From contig CP060236.1 of assembly GCA_023898725.1 (NCBI GenBank), positions 186,001-250,000 on the forward strand: a stretch of DNA of 64,000 nucleotides. The letters run 5' to 3'. Below, one piece after another: positions 34,745-43,293 of the stretch. The DNA comes from Alphaproteobacteria bacterium. Its GTDB lineage: Bacteria; Pseudomonadota; Alphaproteobacteria; JAUHZC01. Positions within the stretch are counted from its first letter, which is position 1. Every line of letters begins with the position of its first letter. Both the position numbers and the translations under genes were made by a program. The notes below the pieces were generated by a model. It searched no databases. It saw only the letters and a program-made list of their open reading frames with translations, and was not told the origin of the DNA.

Positions 34745-37700
34745 TCACTGCCTCCTCCCTCCTGATCCAGGCCATCATCCGAGGGAATTACCGGTGATTG
34801 CGTGGGGAAGTTTAGCGATGACAACGCCCGATCCAAGAGTCTTTTTTGGGCTTCTTTAGCAGAGTCTTCTGGGGATCCTTCACCCTTTTTTTCTAATAAC
34901 TTAATGTCATAAATTATTGTGCTCACACCTTTTTGGGTGCTGGGAGGGGCACCGTTTGCCCCAGGTGTTTCAGGAAACATAATTGGAATATCAATTTTCA
35001 CGGTCCAATGACGCTCGACACCTGCATTAGGAGTTACAATTTCCGCTTTGTTTTCTTTTAGAAGATGTAACATAGCCCACTGACCCTCATAAAAGAAAAG
35101 AGCTTTTGTTTCCTCCTCAACTTCATAGGCGGCATTATCGTGATTGGCCGTTGGAGCGGGATATTTCTTGTTTGCCGTGCTTTTGACAAACTGTAATTCA
35201 AGATGGGTATTATCTCCTGAGTAATAATCAAATGTCTTGAGTTTGTCACCATTGCGAATGGCAGTCATGCTATCGTGCCCACCGGACGGATCCCCCACTC
35301 GAAAAATGCGGCGCATGACAAAATTATTTTGTGTTTCCAGTTTTTTCTTTGCATCAACATCGACCTCAAATGTAAGACCGTCAATGTCTTCACCTTGGGC
35401 ATTATTACCCCCTGCATGTAATAACCGGCGAGAAGCCCGCATAAACTTCAAGAAATGAAGAATCCTGGATTTTAATGGCGAACGTCGCGCTTCTTTTTCC
35501 AGAAGCTCATAATCATACGGTGTCAAGAGATCCATCAACTTATAGAATGTGTGCATGTCACGCAAAGAGGCCTCACGTTCGCCGGGCATATAGGCACGCT
35601 TGGTGAAGGGGAAGCGATCAGAAAGCGTACTATTAAAAAACGTTGCAAGGCGATTGTAGCGCTCTTTAAAGCGTCCTTGGGACAGACCGATGCAACGCTT
35701 ACTCAAAAGTGTTTGGATTTTTCCACGACGCTCAAGAAAATAGTCTCCCGTTCCCTCAGAAACCTGCATGCCACAATTATTCATACTGACAAGATTCATA
35801 TTTTTAATCACATACTCTTCCAAAGAGGCCACGGAATTCCCCGGTTTTTTTTGCGTATAGTAATCCAGTTGACCAAGGACACGCTCCCAGCGATGGATGG
35901 TTGGAAGATCACTGGGTGTATCCTCCAGATTTGTTAAGCGCAAAAAATCAAGGAGCGGATGGGCCAGTTCTTTTGCAAAATAAGAGACACGCTGAATTTG
36001 AGCTGTAAGATATGTCTCAAGTCCCTCTTGATCATCAACAGAAAAGGCCCTATATCCAACATTTGTTTCCCCCTCCCACCAATCAAAATTTCCATTGCGT
36101 ACGCTAAATAAATCTTGTGTGTCGAGCATTTTATCAACACGCCGCAGCATGTCATATGTTTGCGTAATGAGAAGCTCTGGAAGGCCCGTTTCTTTAAACT
36201 TAATGTCTCTGACGTTAAAAACTGAGAGAATTTTACGGAACTGTGGGGTAACAACCCGGATATTTTGCACCTGTGAATTAAGACGCTCTTGCGCGCCATA
36301 GCTCATAAACTGGACAGGCGCATCAAAAAAAGTCTGTGACTTTCCAAGAATACTAAGAATTTTCTTACGCAGGCTATTGGTTGCAACAAACTTGAGAATC
36401 GCTCGGAATTGGCCCTGAATTTCCATCATGGTATTTTCAACAAAGTGGGTGTAGGTATCTATCAGTTTTTCAGCATTACCAAGGGTTACTGAATCCCAAA
36501 CAAGAAGTTTTCCAGGAGGTACAGGACGTAATTTCTGTACAACCGCATCTTCAATCATAAACGTTTGCTTGAGAAAATCCTCCAAAACCTTATGAAGGTT
36601 TTTAAGACCATCGGAGACCCCCGCTCGCAGAACATTATTCGCACGCACAAAAAAATGTGACGAAAGAGGTGTTCGCATGGCAAGCAATTCTTCTTTAAAC
36701 TTCTCAAATCTTGTGCGAATCTTTTCTGAGACCTGACTGGCTATCGCAATGCCCAAAATTTCTGAGCTTGCAATAGTGGTCATAAGTTCGGAAAAATCCT
36801 CACCAGGGTTAAAAACAGAACTCTCAATCCATTTGATGGTAGGCGATGAAAGATCTTGCATAACTACTTGCGTAAGCGCATACAAGTTTCGCAAATCTTT
36901 ATCATCTGTTTCAAGCCCCCCTGGGCGGCTGAGCACATCAAGCTGATCGCGCAATTTGATGACCTGGGGTAGGTTTTTTTCTGTGTTAAATGAGGCTGCC
37001 ATAAAGGCAGAAAGGCGCTGGTTCAGCTTTTCTTCTGCTTTTCGCCTAATCCCTTGTACGTGAACATTGATATCGGTCGTATCTGAAAGAGCTACACGGT
37101 AATAACTTTTATTCTGAAATTTTTGCCCCGAAAAATCGCGGTCATACACATACCGAATAAGCTTAAGAACATTATCAATGCTCTGGCTCACTTCAATGTC
37201 GTTGTAGAGAGCAATATGCTTTTCGTATTCGCTTATTTCTGCCACATAATTGCGTAAGTTCCGAAATTCTGGTAATTTTATAGGATCAATGCTTGCGGAC
37301 ACTTCATGTTCAAAGTCTACCTCTAAGTGACTCAACGATGTAATAACATCCCCTTTTTTGCGCAATTCATTGTGAATCGCCGCCAGAATAATATCATCAT
37401 AGGCCACAGTCAAAGAATCATTAATCCGATCCTGCAACGAAACAAACCAGGAAGAAGGGATAAAAAGACTCCACGTTTTTGTTGTTGAAACGCCCCCCAT
37501 CAGATTAATAATTGAGCGCGTTTGTTCATTAAGAAAGATATTCCGTTGGGCTTCTTTACGAGGTCCTTGCAATTTATGAACGCCATCAACTGCGCGGTGA
37601 ATCTGATGCAACAATGGATATGTCAGCTTGTGTGTGTTTGTCAGATTTTCGTTCACCCATAAAAGCCCTATGAACCACCCAAGACACACAACAGCCATCA

Positions 37701-39045
37701 TACCTTTAGCAAAATTCAAGGCCCGGTTAGTAGAGACAAGAATATGTAAAATCGGTTGCGCAAGATTTGCCTCACGGAAAATTTTGTACTCAAAAAGATG
37801 CGTTACAAAAGCAATTTTTCTTGGGCCAGCATTCATGATAGGTGGGGATGATACCGAAACACTCTGGGGGGGTTCTGGTGAGGGTTGCTGGTTGTTCGTC
37901 ACTGTATCAGCATGTGAATCAGCGGCAATATTCTTACGAGGAGGTATTACAGTATTTGTAGCGCTTGCGTGTTCATCGCCTGTAAAATAGACACCCCGCA
38001 AAAAGAAAGATTCATGATAGGCGCTATCGCGAAAAATATTATCCATGTACAGGCGCAAGTTTTTTTCGACGGACTCAACACTTTCACGAAACAGGAAAGT
38101 CCCTTCCCGCGTTTGTGCATCACCATCTTGCGTAAAAACTAACCCTCGCAGCTTTTGGACCATATAACGCATATGGTGGAAAAAGTCATAGCCCCACTGG
38201 GGCGAGTAGCTAACATCAAGAGCATAAGGACATGACCAACCAAATATTTCCTTGCGGCGCTCGGGGGGTATTTCGTGTGCGAACTCTTTAAAGCCCTCCA
38301 AGTAGTCAGACTTTGTCACAACAACATACACAGGAACTTTCATTTGCAGTTGTGCTTGCAGCTGCCATAACCGCTGATGAATCTGTTTTGCTCGGTCTGT
38401 TAACTCATCGTGTGTCAAAACATTGGCGCCGACAAGTTCATCAGCAGGGATTGTTAGAATAATACCGTCTAGAGGTCGGCGAGGGCGATGGCGGGCAATG
38501 AGATTGAGAAGGTATTTCCAACCCTTATCGTCACCGTGTGGTGTCTTTTTTCCGACAAGAAGATCGCCTGCAGTATCCAGGATAATCCCGCGATCGAAAA
38601 ACCACCACTGGCAATAACTATTAGACATGCTTTCTGCAAAGTCGGGGCGTCCGATTGGAAGTTCAAGATTTACATGGTTCAAAAACTCTGTTTTTCCAGA
38701 TCCTTGAGCGCCAATCATCAAATACCAAGGGATTTCATACTTAAAATTATTCCCTGGGATATAGGTTTTGAGAACCTCAATAGCCTTGTCAAAAGATAAT
38801 GCTAAGTCATCACTGGCACTCCCCTTAAAGAACCCAATAAATCTTTCCCAGAGAGATTTTTGTGGTTCAGGGGGTGTTTCATCTTCTTTGGGAATGGGTG
38901 GAGCCAGAGCCCGACGTTTAGCCGCACGTTTGAGCGCCAACGATGCGCTCACAATAACACCTATGGCGATAATCAATGCCAAAAGCATTGACCCCCAAAT
39001 CGCATACACAAGATATGGTGAAAGTTGCTCCAGGAGGGCTATCAT
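34741..39045 (-). CDS. tssM: T6SS membrane-complex protein TssM (IcmF family)
   Basis: 1434 residues. A membrane helix at about 12-37 is followed by a cytoplasmic GTPase-like domain with an intact Walker A (GAQGSGKT, residues 112-119) and FDRGIILDTAGDL as Walker B/switch. A further membrane helix lies near 445-468 (FAKGMMAVVCLGWFIGLLWV). The rest is the large periplasmic domain, including the ImcF-related region and a C-terminal beta domain that contacts TssJ. With TssL and TssJ it builds the trans-envelope channel. It is somewhat longer than typical (about 1,150-1,300). 4-base overlaps with tssL upstream and tssA downstream show one operon. Confidence 0.95.
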   Translation of the reverse strand: MIALLEQLSPYLVYAIWGSMLLALIIAIGVIVSASLALKRAAKRRALAPPIPKEDETPPEPQKSLWERFIGFFKGSASDDLALSFDKAIEVLKTYIPGNNFKYEIPWYLMIGAQGSGKTEFLNHVNLELPIGRPDFAESMSNSYCQWWFFDRGIILDTAGDLLVGKKTPHGDDKGWKYLLNLIARHRPRRPLDGIILTIPADELVGANVLTHDELTDRAKQIHQRLWQLQAQLQMKVPVYVVVTKSDYLEGFKEFAHEIPPERRKEIFGWSCPYALDVSYSPQWGYDFFHHMRYMVQKLRGLVFTQDGDAQTREGTFLFRESVESVEKNLRLYMDNIFRDSAYHESFFLRGVYFTGDEHASATNTVIPPRKNIAADSHADTVTNNQQPSPEPPQSVSVSSPPIMNAGPRKIAFVTHLFEYKIFREANLAQPILHILVSTNRALNFAKGMMAVVCLGWFIGLLWVNENLTNTHKLTYPLLHQIHRAVDGVHKLQGPRKEAQRNIFLNEQTRSIINLMGGVSTTKTWSLFIPSSWFVSLQDRINDSLTVAYDDIILAAIHNELRKKGDVITSLSHLEVDFEHEVSASIDPIKLPEFRNLRNYVAEISEYEKHIALYNDIEVSQSIDNVLKLIRYVYDRDFSGQKFQNKSYYRVALSDTTDINVHVQGIRRKAEEKLNQRLSAFMAASFNTEKNLPQVIKLRDQLDVLSRPGGLETDDKDLRNLYALTQVVMQDLSSPTIKWIESSVFNPGEDFSELMTTIASSEILGIAIASQVSEKIRTRFEKFKEELLAMRTPLSSHFFVRANNVLRAGVSDGLKNLHKVLEDFLKQTFMIEDAVVQKLRPVPPGKLLVWDSVTLGNAEKLIDTYTHFVENTMMEIQGQFRAILKFVATNSLRKKILSILGKSQTFFDAPVQFMSYGAQERLNSQVQNIRVVTPQFRKILSVFNVRDIKFKETGLPELLITQTYDMLRRVDKMLDTQDLFSVRNGNFDWWEGETNVGYRAFSVDDQEGLETYLTAQIQRVSYFAKELAHPLLDFLRLTNLEDTPSDLPTIHRWERVLGQLDYYTQKKPGNSVASLEEYVIKNMNLVSMNNCGMQVSEGTGDYFLERRGKIQTLLSKRCIGLSQGRFKERYNRLATFFNSTLSDRFPFTKRAYMPGEREASLRDMHTFYKLMDLLTPYDYELLEKEARRSPLKSRILHFLKFMRASRRLLHAGGNNAQGEDIDGLTFEVDVDAKKKLETQNNFVMRRIFRVGDPSGGHDSMTAIRNGDKLKTFDYYSGDNTHLELQFVKSTANKKYPAPTANHDNAAYEVEEETKALFFYEGQWAMLHLLKENKAEIVTPNAGVERHWTVKIDIPIMFPETPGANGAPPSTQKGVSTIIYDIKLLEKKGEGSPEDSAKEAQKRLLDRALSSLNFPTQSPVIPSDDGLDQEGGGSE

Positions 39046-39830
39046 GGGGAACGCCCCTTTAATGCTTCGTGTAAGCGCACAATATCATCCGATTTTACAA
39101 GCAAGGGGCGTGTGTTGTGATGCCAAATTTGATACGAGGCCAGAAGAAGCGTCAAGACCATGACAAAGAAAACAACAATCCACGGACGAAAGTTGTGTAA
39201 CGACTTTGATTCTCCACCCTCAAGGGTGTTTACATAAGCACTGACAAAAAGAGGTTTTTTCACATTCTCAATTTCAGGTTCTTCATGGTGAATGAATACG
39301 TACAATTGGCGACGATAGTGATGCAAGTCCATCAGGTTGTCATGACCACGAAATCGCCCCAAAAACCCAAGACCTAAGGCCATTAAATATAAGTATCCAA
39401 TATCCGCACGCATCGCATCACGCTTCTGGAGAAAATCATCAAGATTCGTGAAAAATTTTTCACCGGCCGTGTGGCTGCCAAAAACTTGATTTTCCAACAA
39501 GTTTTTTTCCCATGTTTTCTGGCCTGCCCAAACATGATGGATAAAAACTTCATCTGCATACGCGGCCATGATGAACTGGGCCTCACGATAGAATTGCGAA
39601 GCAAACTCTCCACCAAAACGCGGGGCCTCCAAAGCCTGTCGGTCAAGCGTTTCCTTCAGGTTACGTGCCGTCACAACAGCCATGCTGGCGGCACACGGCC
39701 CTGGATAATCCTCGGAAGGAATCCACGCCTGTTGATCGATTAGCTTTTTGTAATAAGCAACCTTTGCCACAAACTCCTCAAAGAAGCGAATAACAAAAGA
39801 TGTTTCTGCATTTTTTAGCTGCTTATTCAC
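39042..39830 (-). CDS. tssL: T6SS membrane-complex protein TssL (DotU family)
   Basis: 262 residues with a GTG start that lacks a good ribosome site. The cytoplasmic DotU domain includes FYREAQFIMAAYADEVFIHHVW, then LENQVFGSHTAGEKFFTNLDDFL and YLMALGLGFLGRFRG. One tail helix near residues 220-240 (WIVVFFVMVLTLLLASYQIW) anchors it in the inner membrane. There is no peptidoglycan-binding extension, so wall anchoring must come from another protein. It overlaps tssM by 4 bases. A 156-base gap (39831-39986) separates it from tssK; I see no promoter there that I trust. Confidence 0.93.
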   Translation of the reverse strand: MNKQLKNAETSFVIRFFEEFVAKVAYYKKLIDQQAWIPSEDYPGPCAASMAVVTARNLKETLDRQALEAPRFGGEFASQFYREAQFIMAAYADEVFIHHVWAGQKTWEKNLLENQVFGSHTAGEKFFTNLDDFLQKRDAMRADIGYLYLMALGLGFLGRFRGHDNLMDLHHYRRQLYVFIHHEEPEIENVKKPLFVSAYVNTLEGGESKSLHNFRPWIVVFFVMVLTLLLASYQIWHHNTRPLLVKSDDIVRLHEALKGRSP

Positions 39831-39986
39831 TTTATTTAAGCCTATTTCCGTTTATTAGATAGCATTCACCATCTTCAGTTAAGCGGATTTGTGTAAAATT
39901 TTAGTTAAATTTCTCGAACATTCCTAAGGATTTTTTATACGCTTAAGGCTTGAAGTCTTTCTATACGTTTTTTCTCAAAAAAGATT

Positions 39987-41321
39987 TTATGCGCTTGAGT
40001 CCTTTTGTTTTTTTGGTACGTACATAACAATCTCAACAGGGCGCAGATCATCACTATCTGACGCATTGAATATTTGAAGAACATCATCACCATCGATCAT
40101 TTTTTCACTCACATTAACAGCAAATAAAACCATTCCCTTTGCAGGCATTAATTGCAAGCTTTCTACCTGTTCGAGCAATTTACGTTCTGCCCCACGCACG
40201 CGCATATCTCTTGCGGCTTCAGCATAATTTTGAGAGGCAATGACAGCGTCACTGACCCACTCCGCTAACTGTTTTTCACTCATCATTACATTGCCCCGGG
40301 CACCTAAAATGAGCGTATCATTCACAGCGAGACCCTTGAGATTAAGCTCAAAGAGAGATTCCTTAAGAAGAAAGGGAACAACAGAATATCCTTCTTGAAT
40401 GCGATCAATCATTGAATTCATAAAAGCAAGAACCTCTGTGAAGCTTCGCTGCAAATCAAGGTGATCATATCCGTGAAATGTAGGGGGAATTTGCCCAGGA
40501 TCAATTCCCGCAATGGTGCCCGCACACTGACACAAAAGCTGATACACAGCGTAAGGGTGATTCGCTTGATTCAAAACTGCCTCAAGCGGAAGAAGTGTTC
40601 CGGACAAAATGCGCACCGCATCTTCGCTTTCTCTGGATAATAATCCTCGTGAATTTGCGCGCATTCGCTCAACCAAAAATGCTATTTTTTTACGCAAGCG
40701 CTTGGCCAATCCAGCAAAATTTTTATGCACAGGGTTTTCAGAACCAAGAAGCAAAAAAGGAGGCAAATAGGATGTTGCAACGTATGCATTGGAACGAAAC
40801 TCGATCCGCATCAGCGGAAGAGAAACAAACCCCGCCGGCGGTTCTTTTCCTAAAACAAGCCGTAAATTAGGACGCAAGCGCGGCACGTGAATCGCATTTT
40901 CACCCGTATTTTCATCCAGTACATTTTTTACTTCGTAAGAAACATAACGCGGCAACTCTGCATCTACGCTTGCATTCCCATACCCCCTTCGATAAGGGGG
41001 TATGCACAGGTATACCGTTTGGGGTGAGGCGATAAGTGCATCTTGGTGCGGGACTAAGTCTATTTCTAAACCTTCTTTTGCCCGCGCAACTGAAACGGGA
41101 CAACCATCTGGCATGATTGCCTCCAAAGCCTGAACGCGCAAAGCCCCACTCATCAAAAGAATGTTATCTACCTCAATGTGTGCAACACCCCAGTGAAAGG
41201 GATCATTGTTGCGCAGATGAAACCAAATTTCCTCCTGCTTCTGATGATCCGATGCCTGAAAATGCTGTGGTGACAAAAGCATACCTTCGTGCCACTGTAT
41301 CAAGTCAAGATCATACTTCAT
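39987..41321 (-). CDS. tssK: T6SS baseplate protein TssK
   Basis: 444 residues, usual length. The N-terminal block WHEGMLLSPQHFQASDHQ (residues 10-27) is diagnostic of the family, followed by PFHWGVAHIEVD and the shell-like domain. The C-terminal part, with LFAVNVSEKMIDG, is the domain that docks on the membrane complex. TssK links the baseplate to TssM/TssL. The ATG follows AAGGAG. It starts 10 bases after the tssJ-like gene, so they are co-transcribed. Confidence 0.95.
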   Translation of the reverse strand: MKYDLDLIQWHEGMLLSPQHFQASDHQKQEEIWFHLRNNDPFHWGVAHIEVDNILLMSGALRVQALEAIMPDGCPVSVARAKEGLEIDLVPHQDALIASPQTVYLCIPPYRRGYGNASVDAELPRYVSYEVKNVLDENTGENAIHVPRLRPNLRLVLGKEPPAGFVSLPLMRIEFRSNAYVATSYLPPFLLLGSENPVHKNFAGLAKRLRKKIAFLVERMRANSRGLLSRESEDAVRILSGTLLPLEAVLNQANHPYAVYQLLCQCAGTIAGIDPGQIPPTFHGYDHLDLQRSFTEVLAFMNSMIDRIQEGYSVVPFLLKESLFELNLKGLAVNDTLILGARGNVMMSEKQLAEWVSDAVIASQNYAEAARDMRVRGAERKLLEQVESLQLMPAKGMVLFAVNVSEKMIDGDDVLQIFNASDSDDLRPVEIVMYVPKKQKDSSA

Positions 41322-41331
41322 ATGTTTCTCC

Positions 41332-41907
41332 TTATTTATTCATTAAGCTGAGATATTCGCCATCTTTCATCAGGAGTAATTTCAAGTGTTCCCCTGATCC
41401 TAACTGCAATCGATGCGTTCCAGTTTTGTCGTAGTTCACAAAAATAAAACCAGCAATCGGCTTTGCGCCTGTGCGCGGAATTGGCTTATCCACAGGACCT
41501 CCGCCAACGACAACCACCTCATGAAACACTTCAATTCGTTGAGGAAAGTCACGCAAAAGCTGTTCATAGCGATCAAAGAATGTTTTCGCATCCATGCTCC
41601 GCACCTGACTCACAGGGCCATCCTTATAAATGATAGCGATACCAACCCACAAAGGGCTTCCGTCATTAGCGTCTGGTTGCGGAACGATTGTCAGTTTGTC
41701 AAGCTCTACAGCAGGCCCTGCTGGGGTTCCGTCATCTCCCTTGCCGGTGGGTGCTCCCGGGGTTCCCATAAACTGAGCAAATGGGTTAAGTCCCCCACTC
41801 AGCAATTGTAGTGCGGGACAACCTCCTAAAGAGAGAAATGCGGACAACAACATTCCTGTACGAAAACAATACCAAATCTTATCGCGCAATGTTTGTGTGC
41901 TAATCAT
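41332..41907 (-). CDS. tssJ: Probable T6SS outer-membrane lipoprotein (TssJ-like)
   Basis: 191 residues. A signal peptide ends in a lipobox-like LSLGGC (about residues 25-30). It is followed by a Pro/Gly-rich stretch and a beta-rich domain (KLTIVPQPDANDGSPLWVGIAIIY, TFFDRYEQLLRDFPQR, VFHEVVVVGGG, GFIFVNYD). The conserved TssJ features ('Ps.lvvriyqL...F') are weak. The call rests on the lipoprotein signal, the size, the beta pattern and the position before tssK. It would anchor TssM to the outer membrane. It overlaps the SPOR-domain gene by 8 bases. Confidence 0.6.
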   Translation of the reverse strand: MISTQTLRDKIWYCFRTGMLLSAFLSLGGCPALQLLSGGLNPFAQFMGTPGAPTGKGDDGTPAGPAVELDKLTIVPQPDANDGSPLWVGIAIIYKDGPVSQVRSMDAKTFFDRYEQLLRDFPQRIEVFHEVVVVGGGPVDKPIPRTGAKPIAGFIFVNYDKTGTHRLQLGSGEHLKLLLMKDGEYLSLMNK

Positions 41908-42529
41908 TAAGATTTACCACTATTTTTAAGTTGTTAGGAATGACCGTGACTGTTGCCATGCGATGGCCAATCAAACGAAGCTTATAAGCAAACTGATTAG
42001 CAGCCACATAGTCTTCAAAAACCCCCACACGCAAATCATAGATTATTCGGGTGATGGAGCTACTACTTTGCATCTGACTGCGTACAGCATAAACACCATA
42101 CCCTAAACGACGCAGTGTAGCCATCATTTGTACAGCTGATACCCTATCTCCTACCGTTTTTAGTTTTACAGAGAACTTCCCGGCATCACCCTCGGTGGGT
42201 ATTCGTGCAGAAGCTGTTTTTTCACTTTGCTCTTCGATCTGGACAGCCATAGTGGCCTCTGGCGATAACGCCGCACTAGCTGCTGAATCCGGGGCTGATG
42301 CGCCCGATGCATCAGCAGCCGAATCTTGCGGAGCACCAGAAGGTGCACCAGGCTCCCCACCCGATGGCATCACGGAGGCAGGAGGATTGCTTGCTACTGA
42401 AACTGTCGCCCCATAAGAACTTCCCCCCTGAGAAACCATCACATATGACGTTATGAATCCTGCAGTGAACGATAAAAAGCTCAACAAGATTAGACCAAAA
42501 ATAATACCAATTAGTGATATTTGGTTCAT
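41900..42529 (-). CDS. Membrane-anchored SPOR-domain-like protein at the head of the T6SS operon
   Basis: 209 residues. There is one N-terminal helix (IGIIFGLILLSFLSFTAGFI), then a Ser/Ala/Pro-rich linker (about 38-100), then a C-terminal domain (about 115-209) with SPOR-like alternation: FSVKLKTVGDRVSAVQMMATLRRLGYGVYAV, then YDLRVGVFEDYVAANQFAYKLRLIGH. SPOR domains bind peptidoglycan stripped of stem peptides. As the TssL here has no wall-binding part, this protein may supply it; that is inference. It is not one of the thirteen core T6SS proteins. An AGGGAGGT ribosome-like site lies about 12 bases upstream of the ATG, and a palindromic operator-like site lies just beyond. Confidence 0.55.
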   Translation of the reverse strand: MNQISLIGIIFGLILLSFLSFTAGFITSYVMVSQGGSSYGATVSVASNPPASVMPSGGEPGAPSGAPQDSAADASGASAPDSAASAALSPEATMAVQIEEQSEKTASARIPTEGDAGKFSVKLKTVGDRVSAVQMMATLRRLGYGVYAVRSQMQSSSSITRIIYDLRVGVFEDYVAANQFAYKLRLIGHRMATVTVIPNNLKIVVNLND

Positions 42530-42552
42530 CGCAAAAAAAACTACCTCCCTAG

Positions 42553-42567
42553 GTATCAGTCTGATAC
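42553..42567. promoter_or_regulatory. Perfect 15-bp palindrome before the T6SS operon (candidate operator)
   Basis: GTATCAG-T-CTGATAC, a perfect 7+1+7 inverted repeat 24 bases upstream of the SPOR gene start and overlapping the candidate -10 box. The length and symmetry suit a dimeric helix-turn-helix regulator. No regulator gene adjoins it. Confidence 0.45.
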
Positions 42568-42593
42568 TATCACGGAAGATTGCTTTATATCAA
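42564..42593 (-). promoter_or_regulatory. Candidate promoter of the T6SS operon
   Basis: TTGATA (42593-42588), an 18-base spacer, then TAGTAT (42569-42564): 5 of 6 and 4 of 6 matches to sigma70 consensus. The palindrome at 42553-42567 covers the -10 and the expected start, so repression there would be effective. Confidence 0.4.
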
Positions 42594-42699
42594 CATAGGT
42601 TACTCATGGTATAGGTTTTGCAGCGGGGCAGAACGTCACCACATAAGCCCACCCCTAAACCCATGCGCGCTCTACTGATCAAACCCAAGGAGAAAAAAC

Positions 42700-43293
42700 A
42701 TGTCCTTTTCACTACCCGACCTTCCCTACGCTTACGATGCGTTAGCACCTCATATATCCAAAGAAACGCTGACATTTCACCATACCAAGCACCATCAAAC
42801 ATACGTCACGAACCTCAACAACCTTATACACGATACACCCCAGGCCTCTTTGTCGCTGGAAGAAGTCATCACCCAAAGTCACCATAAGAAAGAGGGAGGG
42901 ATTTTCAACAATGCCGCCCAGGTATGGAACCATACGTTTTATTGGAAAAGCATGACACCTCGCGGGGGAGGATCCCCAACCGGGGCTATTGCTGCACGTA
43001 TCGACGCTGAACTTGGAGGCTACAGCGCTTTTCAAGAAGCCTTTACAAAGGCAGCCAGCACCCAGTTTGGTAGTGGGTGGGTATGGCTTATTGAAGACCA
43101 GGGGCGCTTGGCTATTACAAAAACAGGAAATGCAGATCTTCCCCTGGTACATGGGCAAAAGGCCTTACTGACATGCGATGTTTGGGAACATGCGTATTAT
43201 CTGGACTTTCAGAATCGCAGACCCGACTATGTATCAGTTTTTCTTGATTACCTTGTAAATTGGGATTTTGCGAACAAAAACCTCAATCAATAG
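42700..43293 (+). CDS. sodB: Superoxide dismutase (Fe type)
   Basis: 197 residues, usual length. It converts superoxide to oxygen and hydrogen peroxide. All metal ligands are visible: His27 (LTFHHTKHH), His in WNHTFYWKSM, and Asp and His in CDVWEHAYYLDF. FGSGWVWL and the NNAAQVWNHTFYW stretch favour the iron form. No signal peptide, so it is cytoplasmic. The ATG follows AAGGAG. It diverges from the T6SS operon, and its 3' end overlaps the convergent gdh gene by 11 bases. Confidence 0.95.
   Translation: MSFSLPDLPYAYDALAPHISKETLTFHHTKHHQTYVTNLNNLIHDTPQASLSLEEVITQSHHKKEGGIFNNAAQVWNHTFYWKSMTPRGGGSPTGAIAARIDAELGGYSAFQEAFTKAASTQFGSGWVWLIEDQGRLAITKTGNADLPLVHGQKALLTCDVWEHAYYLDFQNRRPDYVSVFLDYLVNWDFANKNLNQ

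Noticed and set aside
43283..43293. sodB and gdh 3' overlap as a regulatory antisense arrangement
   Set aside because: An 11-base convergent overlap is common in compact bacterial genomes and nothing else supports regulation.
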